A DNA stretch of 10,152 nt from positions 1-10,152 of the forward strand of contig JAHJRS010000068.1 in NCBI GenBank assembly GCA_018830845.1, given 5' to 3'. The stretch comes from Nanobdellota archaeon (GTDB lineage: Archaea; Nanobdellota; Nanobdellia; Pacearchaeales; GW2011-AR1). Each line of letters starts with the position of its first letter. Within the stretch, counting starts at the first letter, position 1. The translations under genes and the position numbers were made by a program. Below are positions 5,490 through 10,152 of this stretch, piece by piece. The notes under the pieces were generated by a model. That model saw only the letters and a list, made by a program, of their open reading frames with translations. It was not told the origin of the DNA and did not search any database.

Positions 5490-6768
5490 TGAAATCACCC
5501 CTTTTATTGGTTAATGAATTTTCTTTATAAATGTTGCTTTTGAATTTGCCGACAGAAAGTTTTTTTTCATTTAAAATTTCGTCGGTTCTAAGCTCAAGGT
5601 CCTGAAGAACATTCATATAACTAATGAATGCATCATACGGACTTTGGTAGGGATTAAAATATTTGTGAACATCTCCGTCTGAAAACCATTTTGTACACAT
5701 ATAATAAAAGTGGTCTGAAGTCTGAAGCTTTCTCCATTTATCTATTAATTCTGAATTTTGTGTTTTCAGGATTTTAAACCCCAACGAATAAACTTTTTTT
5801 ATTGCGGCATTCTGAATTTCATTTCCTAGCCAGGCACTTAAATCTCTTTCAATATCTGCCCAGGATATAAACCCCGGAGAGTCGAACACCCCTCTTGAAG
5901 GATAGGATTCCGCCAGCTCTGAAGGTGTTTTAAAATTATTATCCGGATTTTTTAAAATTTCTTCGGGAAATTGCCTCATAAAATCAAAAATTCCCGTAGA
6001 CTCCCACTGGTGTTCTCCGAATGTTTCATAATCCATAAATAAATTTACCATTTCCCCCCCTCCATTCACAGAGTTAATCCATTGTGCATATTTTGAAGCA
6101 GTAAGTGGCCACTCCGCCCAATTCCTCTCAGAAAACCTAAACGCAATGTCATCACTCATTTTATAATTTTTTAATATTAATTTTATTCTTTGGGTGTTAA
6201 CAGGAGAATAAATATAATTTGGAGATCTCCATCCCAAAATGAAGGGCGCACCTTCGGCAATTATTCCTATATACCCCATCCCTTCAATATTTTTCGCAAG
6301 TTCATTGTTGTAAATTAACTCGGTATTTCTAAAAACCCTTGGGGTTTTTCCAAAAATTCTCTGAATTAATTCTTCGTGTTTTTTTACCTGTTCAAAAAAT
6401 TCGCCCTTTGAAAACAAAAATGAAAGAGAATGATAATACGTCTCGCCCAAGATTTCAACCCTTCCTGTATCAACAAGTTTTTTGAACGAAAGCAAAACTT
6501 CAGGTGCATGCTTTTCAAGCTGTTCAAGGTATACACCCGAAAAAGAAAAACTAACCTTGAATTCGGGATGTTTTTCCAAAAGTTCAAGCAAAAGTGCATT
6601 CATGGGAATATAACATTTTTCTGAAACTTTCCTTAAAACTTTTACATTATTCAGGCTCGTTTCGGAATTATCTGAAAAATAATTATTATTTTTTCCTATG
6701 TCAAAAATTGAGTATTTCCTTACTCTGAGCGGCTGATGAACCTGAAAGTAAAAACAAACCGAGACCAT
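5476..6768 (-). CDS. GH57 family alpha-amylase-type glycoside hydrolase
   Basis: Retaining alpha-glucan-active enzyme with an incomplete (beta/alpha)7 barrel. All five GH57 conserved regions are visible: FQVHQPLR (8-15), EILGETYYHSL (105-115), RVFRNTEL (144-151) with nucleophile E150, MDYETFGEHQ (245-254) with acid/base D246, and TSDHFYYMCTKW (350-361). At 430 residues it matches the short alpha-amylase-type members. It is shorter than most GH57 branching enzymes and 4-alpha-glucanotransferases, so endo-hydrolysis of glycogen is the best guess, though transferase activity cannot be excluded. With no signal peptide it should act in the cytoplasm. Its ATG overlaps the synthase stop by one base (TAATG), preceded by the purine-rich AAGGGGGAAG. 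Its final codons hold the ribosome-binding site of the next gene. Confidence 0.93.
   Translation of the reverse strand: MVSVCFYFQVHQPLRVRKYSIFDIGKNNNYFSDNSETSLNNVKVLRKVSEKCYIPMNALLLELLEKHPEFKVSFSFSGVYLEQLEKHAPEVLLSFKKLVDTGRVEILGETYYHSLSFLFSKGEFFEQVKKHEELIQRIFGKTPRVFRNTELIYNNELAKNIEGMGYIGIIAEGAPFILGWRSPNYIYSPVNTQRIKLILKNYKMSDDIAFRFSERNWAEWPLTASKYAQWINSVNGGGEMVNLFMDYETFGEHQWESTGIFDFMRQFPEEILKNPDNNFKTPSELAESYPSRGVFDSPGFISWADIERDLSAWLGNEIQNAAIKKVYSLGFKILKTQNSELIDKWRKLQTSDHFYYMCTKWFSDGDVHKYFNPYQSPYDAFISYMNVLQDLELRTDEILNEKKLSVGKFKSNIYKENSLTNKRGDFNGGN
5494..5501 (-). promoter_or_regulatory. Shine-Dalgarno site that decides the small protein 1 start
   Basis: The minus strand reads GGGGTGAT, four bases before the ATG at 5489. 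It lies in the C-terminal codons of the GH57 gene and contains the alternative GTG, which argues against that GTG being the start. Confidence 0.7.
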
Positions 6769-7982
6769 TATTTCTTCCCCCTTAAAAGTTCTTCATAAAT
6801 TTCAGCACAACGCTTTGCCGGCTCATTCCAGTTAAGATTTTTTATTTCTTTTGAACCATTTTCTCTCAAACATCTGTAAAGTTCATTGTATTTTAAAACC
6901 GAAACAATTTTGTTTGCAAATTCATCAACATCCCAAAAATCGGCCTTAAGACAATGGTTTAAAATTTCAGAAACCCCTGACTGATTTGAAATCAAGACAG
7001 GCGTTTCACATCGTAGCGCTTCAAGAGGTGTTATTCCAAAAGGCTCTGACACCGAGGGCATTACATACAAATCAGCCATCCGGTAAGCCTCGTTAATGTC
7101 TTTTCCCCTCAAAAACCCCGTGAAAATAAATTTGTCAGCAAGCCCCATCTCTGCAACTTTTTTTATTATTGCTTTTTCCATATCCCCTGAACCAGAAACA
7201 ACAAAAACGACATCCGGGTAATGCTCAGAAACTTTTTTGGCGGCATAAATAAAGTAATCCGGGCCTTTTTGCAGTGTGAGCCTTCCAAGGAAAAGAACAA
7301 CTTTTTTTGTTTTTTTAAGTTTATGAACCTCTCCAAGAGCATAATCTTCAAAATCAACTGCATTGTGAACAACTTTTATTTTTTCTGGTGAAATTCCATA
7401 ATTTTCAATGATTTTTTGCTTTGTAAAATTGCTAACTGCTATTATCGAATTTGCCTCTTCCATGCCTTTTTTTTCAATTTCATAAACCTCCTGATTAATG
7501 TTGTTTCCCCCGGTTCTGTCAAACTCAGTTGCATGAACATGTATAACGAGATGTTTTCCCGAAATTTTTTTTGCATTAATTGCTGCCTTGTAAGTTAACC
7601 AGTCATGAGCATGAATTAAATTAAAATCCTCATTTTTTGCAATTTCCCCTCCGATTAAAGCATACCTTTCAACTTCTTCAAAAAGGTCTTTTCCGTAAAG
7701 AGCAGGCATTTTTTCGCCTTCAGAAAAAACCCTGTCATTGTAATTTTCTGATGTTGAATATCCCTGAAGAAGGGAATTTACAGCATAGTAATTTTTTATC
7801 CCACTAAATTCATCACCATAAACAAATTTTAAAAAATCAACATCAAGGTCCACTTTTCTTGGAAGAACAAAAGTCACTTCCACATTTGCATTTTTCAATC
7901 CTCTTGTTAAGCCCATGCACGCAGTTCCTAATCCTCCGCTGTTAAATGGTGGAAACTCCCACCCAAACATTAAAATTTTCAT
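6768..7982 (-). CDS. Glycogen synthase-like GT-B glycosyltransferase
   Basis: 404-residue GT-B fold transferase expected to elongate alpha-1,4-glucan from a nucleotide-glucose donor in the cytoplasm. The N-terminus WEFPPFNSGGLGTA (8-21) carries the glycine-rich loop that glycogen synthases use to hold the sugar donor. IHAHDW (123-128) is the conserved N-domain segment. In the C-domain, FLGRLTLQKG (231-240) holds the donor-phosphate Arg and Lys, and SEPFGITPLEALRCETPV (312-329) is the E-x7-E motif with E313 and E321. The length and compact N-domain are nearer to archaeal GT4/GT5 synthases than to the roughly 480-residue bacterial GlgA. Being first in an operon with two glucan hydrolases supports glycogen over cell-surface glycosylation. 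No nucleotidyltransferase that would make the sugar donor lies in the window. The start is an ATG with a close GAGGG. Confidence 0.85.
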   Translation of the reverse strand: MKILMFGWEFPPFNSGGLGTACMGLTRGLKNANVEVTFVLPRKVDLDVDFLKFVYGDEFSGIKNYYAVNSLLQGYSTSENYNDRVFSEGEKMPALYGKDLFEEVERYALIGGEIAKNEDFNLIHAHDWLTYKAAINAKKISGKHLVIHVHATEFDRTGGNNINQEVYEIEKKGMEEANSIIAVSNFTKQKIIENYGISPEKIKVVHNAVDFEDYALGEVHKLKKTKKVVLFLGRLTLQKGPDYFIYAAKKVSEHYPDVVFVVSGSGDMEKAIIKKVAEMGLADKFIFTGFLRGKDINEAYRMADLYVMPSVSEPFGITPLEALRCETPVLISNQSGVSEILNHCLKADFWDVDEFANKIVSVLKYNELYRCLRENGSKEIKNLNWNEPAKRCAEIYEELLRGKK

Positions 7983-8017
7983 TGCCCTCTTTTATATTTC
8001 ATACGAAATTTTTTGCA

Positions 8018-8025
8018 TTTATAAA
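8018..8025 (-). promoter_or_regulatory. TATA box of the glycogen operon
   Basis: The minus strand reads TTTATAAA, about 25 bp before an expected transcription start near 7996. That leaves a leader of about 14 nt with GAGGG before the ATG at 7982. The 46-bp gap after the kinase gene suggests that the six-gene operon has its own promoter, although read-through from the kinase is possible. Confidence 0.55.
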
Positions 8026-8028
8026 CAT

Positions 8029-8847
8029 TTAATCAAACTTCTCTGTGAGTAAAATTGCACCAAAAACCCCGGGGTGAGGAATTTTGCTCCACCTGATGGG
8101 CGGAATCTTTGGATTTATCGTTTTTGTTTTCAATTTTTTATTGATTCCAGCGATAAATTTATCTCCGGCATCCCTTATACCCCCCATTAATATTATTTCT
8201 TCGGGATCAAGGGTGCTTATCAAAGAACCAATTCCCCGTGCAAGAGTTTCATAGACCTCATCAAGAAGATATTTTGCTTTTTTGCTTTCGGACTTCATAA
8301 CTTCTTTAATTGAAAATCCTTCCCCAAATTCACTTTTCATTTTTTTCAAAACTTCCTTCCAAATGTGCTCCCAATCTTTATTTTCACTGACCATGATGTG
8401 ACCCACTTCCCCTGCATAACCGTTTCCAAAATAAATTTTGCCATTAACAATTATAGCCCCCCCAATTCCTGTTCCAAGTGTTAAAACAACTACATTCTTT
8501 TTTTTGGTCTCAAATTCAATCTCTGAAAGCGCAATGCACTTTGCGTCATTTTCCACATAAACTTTTTTTCCAAATTTTTTTTCAAGGAATTTTTTCAAAT
8601 CAAGATTTTTTATTGGAAGGTTGGGTGTTTTTTTAACAAATCCGTCTTTTGTAAATCCTGGAACCCCCACCCCAATTCCCTTAATTTTTTTTAAATCAAA
8701 GGAATAAATTAACTCGCAAATTTTTTTCAAAATTTCTTTCTGGGTTTTTGGAGTTTTTACCTTAACATATCCCACAATATCTCTTCCACTGGAAATTCCC
8801 GCCCTAATGAAGGTTCCACCTAAGTCAATTCCTATCACCTTTTTCAT
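8029..8847 (-). CDS. ROK-family sugar kinase, probably glucokinase
   Basis: 272 residues of the ROK branch of the actin/hexokinase ATPase fold, expected to phosphorylate a hexose such as glucose with ATP or another phosphate donor. Phosphate 1 motif IGIDLGGTFIRAG (5-17); VPGF (62-65); VENDAKC (98-104) with catalytic D101; phosphate 2 motif LGTGIGGAI (124-132); GEVGHIMV (146-153) with sugar-binding E147 and H150; and LMGGI (220-224) for adenosine binding. The cysteine-rich zinc motif that follows the GH motif in many ROK kinases and repressors is absent, replaced by an acidic and aromatic helix. There is no N-terminal helix-turn-helix, so it is an enzyme and not a ROK repressor. It lies upstream of and co-oriented with the glycogen operon, whose GH15 would supply glucose. 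Substrate could also be mannose, N-acetylglucosamine or allose. Confidence 0.88.
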   Translation of the reverse strand: MKKVIGIDLGGTFIRAGISSGRDIVGYVKVKTPKTQKEILKKICELIYSFDLKKIKGIGVGVPGFTKDGFVKKTPNLPIKNLDLKKFLEKKFGKKVYVENDAKCIALSEIEFETKKKNVVVLTLGTGIGGAIIVNGKIYFGNGYAGEVGHIMVSENKDWEHIWKEVLKKMKSEFGEGFSIKEVMKSESKKAKYLLDEVYETLARGIGSLISTLDPEEIILMGGIRDAGDKFIAGINKKLKTKTINPKIPPIRWSKIPHPGVFGAILLTEKFD

Positions 8848-8861
8848 ACACTCCCTAATAG

Positions 8862-8885
8862 AGGAATAGATTTAAATATATTCCT
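8862..8885. promoter_or_regulatory. 24-bp near-perfect palindrome overlapping a divergent TATA region
   Basis: AGGAATA (8862-8868) pairs with TATTCCT (8879-8885), and the centre is ATTTAAAT (8870-8877). Only the pair 8869/8878 mismatches. The centre lies about 26 bp from the kinase ATG at 8847, so the kinase should be leaderless. It also lies about 26 bp from a plausible start near 8899 for the dehydrogenase, which has AGAGGT at 8902-8907. One TATA palindrome may therefore serve both directions, and the GGAATA/TATTCC arms could be an operator. Confidence 0.6.
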
Positions 8886-8912
8886 TATTTTGTGTTCCTT
8901 AAGAGGTAAAAA

Positions 8913-9647
8913 ATGTTTGACTTAAAGAACAAAGTTGCTGTTATAACTGGAGCAAGCGGGGGCCTTGGAGAGGCAATGGCAAAAGCATTTTCTCTTCATG
9001 GTGCAAAAATTGCAATTCTTGACTTGAAGGATGGGGAACCGATTATAAAAAAGCTCAAAACAAAAGGGAAGTATTACCATCTTGATGTCCTAGAGGAAAT
9101 GAATATAGAGAGAGTCATTAACCAAATTAAAAAGGATTTTGGTAAAATTGATATTTTAGTAAACAATTCAGGAATTTTTTTTCCAACCCCAATTGAGGAA
9201 ACTTCTTCAAAAGACTGGGAAAAAATTATAGATGTGAACTTAAGAGGATATTTTTTAGTTACAAAATACTCTGTTCCTCTCATGAAAAAAGGGGGGCGGA
9301 TAATAAACATTGCTTCCATTGCCGGAACCCATGCTTTTGCAGGTTCTTCGGCGTATAACGCAAGTAAAGGAGCAGTAATAATGTTAACAAAGACATTTGC
9401 GACAGAATTTGCCCAAAAAGGAATTACTGCAAATGCAATTTGCCCGGGAGTTTTTGAAACACCTATGACAAAGGATTTGCTAAATTCAAAAGAAATGCAA
9501 CAAATGATAAAAAATTCGGTTCCGTTGGCAAGACCAGCGAAAGCCGAAGAAATCGGGGGGCTTGCGGTATATCTTGCTTCGGAAGAAAGCAGTTACATGA
9601 CGGGTTCAATAATAACTCTTGATGGAGGATGGACCTGTCACCTTTAA
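8913..9647 (+). CDS. Short-chain dehydrogenase/reductase (classical SDR)
   Basis: 244-residue Rossmann-fold oxidoreductase of the classical SDR group. Cofactor motif TGASGGLG (12-19); NNSG (84-87), a variant of the usual NNAG; N109; and the catalytic set S135, Y148 and K152 in YNASK. CPGVFETPM (177-185) and the C-terminal ITLDGGWT (234-241) are typical of the FabG/glucose-dehydrogenase-like branch. D37, at the end of the second strand, favours NAD(H) over NADP(H). The substrate cannot be read from the sequence: 3-oxoacyl, sugar or polyol are all possible. It is divergent from the sugar kinase across a shared promoter palindrome, so a sugar or polyol substrate is plausible. The ATG has AGAGGT six bases upstream. 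It ends 5 bp from the convergent isomerase gene. Confidence 0.92.
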   Translation: MFDLKNKVAVITGASGGLGEAMAKAFSLHGAKIAILDLKDGEPIIKKLKTKGKYYHLDVLEEMNIERVINQIKKDFGKIDILVNNSGIFFPTPIEETSSKDWEKIIDVNLRGYFLVTKYSVPLMKKGGRIINIASIAGTHAFAGSSAYNASKGAVIMLTKTFATEFAQKGITANAICPGVFETPMTKDLLNSKEMQQMIKNSVPLARPAKAEEIGGLAVYLASEESSYMTGSIITLDGGWTCHL

Positions 9648-9652
9648 AAAAC

Positions 9653-10152
9653 CTATTTTCCCAATAGTTTTCTTAATTCTTTCTCAGGATTTTTCGCTTT
9701 TGTAATCTGCGAGGAAACCGCAACCCCCATTGCCCCAAGTTTCATTGCATCCTCAACATCCTCTCTTTTATGAATTCCTGCCCCCACCAAAAAATTTATT
9801 TTTATTTCTTTTGAAATTTTCTTTATCAAATCAGGTTTTGCCGAGGAAACAGAAATTTTTCCCGAAACAAGTTCCGGCGGTTCAAAAATAAGAAAGTCCG
9901 GTTTTAATTTTTCAATTTTTTTTGCTTCCTTCAAATCCGGAGCAAAAACTGCAACTTTAAGCCCTGTCTTTTTGCATCTTAAAATGGTCTTTTTTAAAAC
10001 CTCAAAACCTATTTTATGCTCGGAGTGATTAAGAAATGTTCCTTTTGCACCATTCGCTCTAACTTCCTCGGGCAAAATAAAACCGGTATTTCTTCCTGGA
10101 GAAAAAGAATCAACGTGTTCAGCATAAACTTTTAATTTTGTTTTTTTTGAAA
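9653..10152 (-). CDS. tpiA: Triosephosphate isomerase, archaeal type, N-terminus cut by window edge
   Basis: Interconverts dihydroxyacetone phosphate and glyceraldehyde 3-phosphate in lower glycolysis and gluconeogenesis. The frame stays open to the right edge, giving about 166 residues; about 55-60 N-terminal residues, including the catalytic lysine, are missing relative to archaeal enzymes of about 225. The visible order fits: VYAEHVDSFSPGRNTGFILP, then GAKGTFLNHSEHK with the catalytic His, then FEPPELVSGK with the catalytic Glu, then the phosphate-binding VGAGIHKREDV and GVAVSSQITKAKNPEKEL near the end. A TTG at 10075 is not the start, because homologous sequence continues upstream of it. 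It is convergent with the dehydrogenase gene and links the window to central sugar metabolism. Confidence 0.93.
   Translation of the reverse strand, partial: SKKTKLKVYAEHVDSFSPGRNTGFILPEEVRANGAKGTFLNHSEHKIGFEVLKKTILRCKKTGLKVAVFAPDLKEAKKIEKLKPDFLIFEPPELVSGKISVSSAKPDLIKKISKEIKINFLVGAGIHKREDVEDAMKLGAMGVAVSSQITKAKNPEKELRKLLGK

Noticed and set aside
10073..10075. TTG start for the isomerase
   Set aside because: Recognisable isomerase sequence (AEHVDSFSPGRNTGFILP) continues upstream in frame to the window edge.
1..10152. CRISPR array or insertion sequence
   Set aside because: No regularly spaced repeats, no transposase and no terminal inverted repeats with target duplications were seen.

Overview
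The window looks archaeal. Every visible promoter is an AT-rich TATA box about 25 bp before a start codon, giving leaderless or nearly leaderless first genes, while operon-internal genes often carry GGTG-type Shine-Dalgarno sites. The tRNA gene encodes no CCA. The triosephosphate isomerase is the short archaeal type, and GH57, GH15 and a bacterial-like glycogen synthase form the kind of glycogen cluster known in archaea. Genes overlap or nearly touch, and the DNA is AT-rich with lysine-rich proteins. This suggests a small-genome archaeon, perhaps of the DPANN group, but the lineage cannot be fixed from the sequence alone.

Layout. Positions 1-774 (minus) hold the N-terminal 258 residues of a tyrosine recombinase/integrase that runs off the left edge. 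Next to it lies tRNA-Asp(GUC) at 871-942 (minus). The first 15 nt of that tRNA plus one flanking base are repeated just upstream inside a hairpin. This is the usual arrangement at the border of an integrated element. Positions 1115-2100 (plus) hold three tandem small genes of 101, 97 and 119 codons. They are clear paralogs of one another, and I do not recognise the family.

Positions 7982-2102 (minus) are a six-gene operon in which every junction overlaps: glycogen synthase-like glycosyltransferase, GH57 amylase, small protein 1, MinD/ParA-type ATPase, small protein 2, GH15 glucoamylase. The two small proteins are paralogs sharing a TFExHxNxxKNDFAxW signature, and they flank the ATPase gene. 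None of the enzymes has a signal peptide, so the operon reads as a cytoplasmic storage-polysaccharide cycle. The synthase extends alpha-1,4-glucan, GH57 cuts it internally and GH15 releases glucose. Upstream on the same strand, a ROK-family sugar kinase (8029-8847) could phosphorylate that glucose. The kinase is divergent from an SDR dehydrogenase (8913-9647), and the two share a palindromic TATA region. A partial triosephosphate isomerase (9653 to the right edge, minus) closes the window.

The most interesting point is the MinD/ParA ATPase with two paralogous small proteins, translationally locked into a glycogen operon. By analogy with ParA-type systems that position carboxysomes and other cargo, I propose, as inference only, that it positions, partitions or regulates glycogen granules or the enzymes on them. 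The second candidate for something undescribed is the triplet of unknown small paralogs beside the integrase and tRNA.
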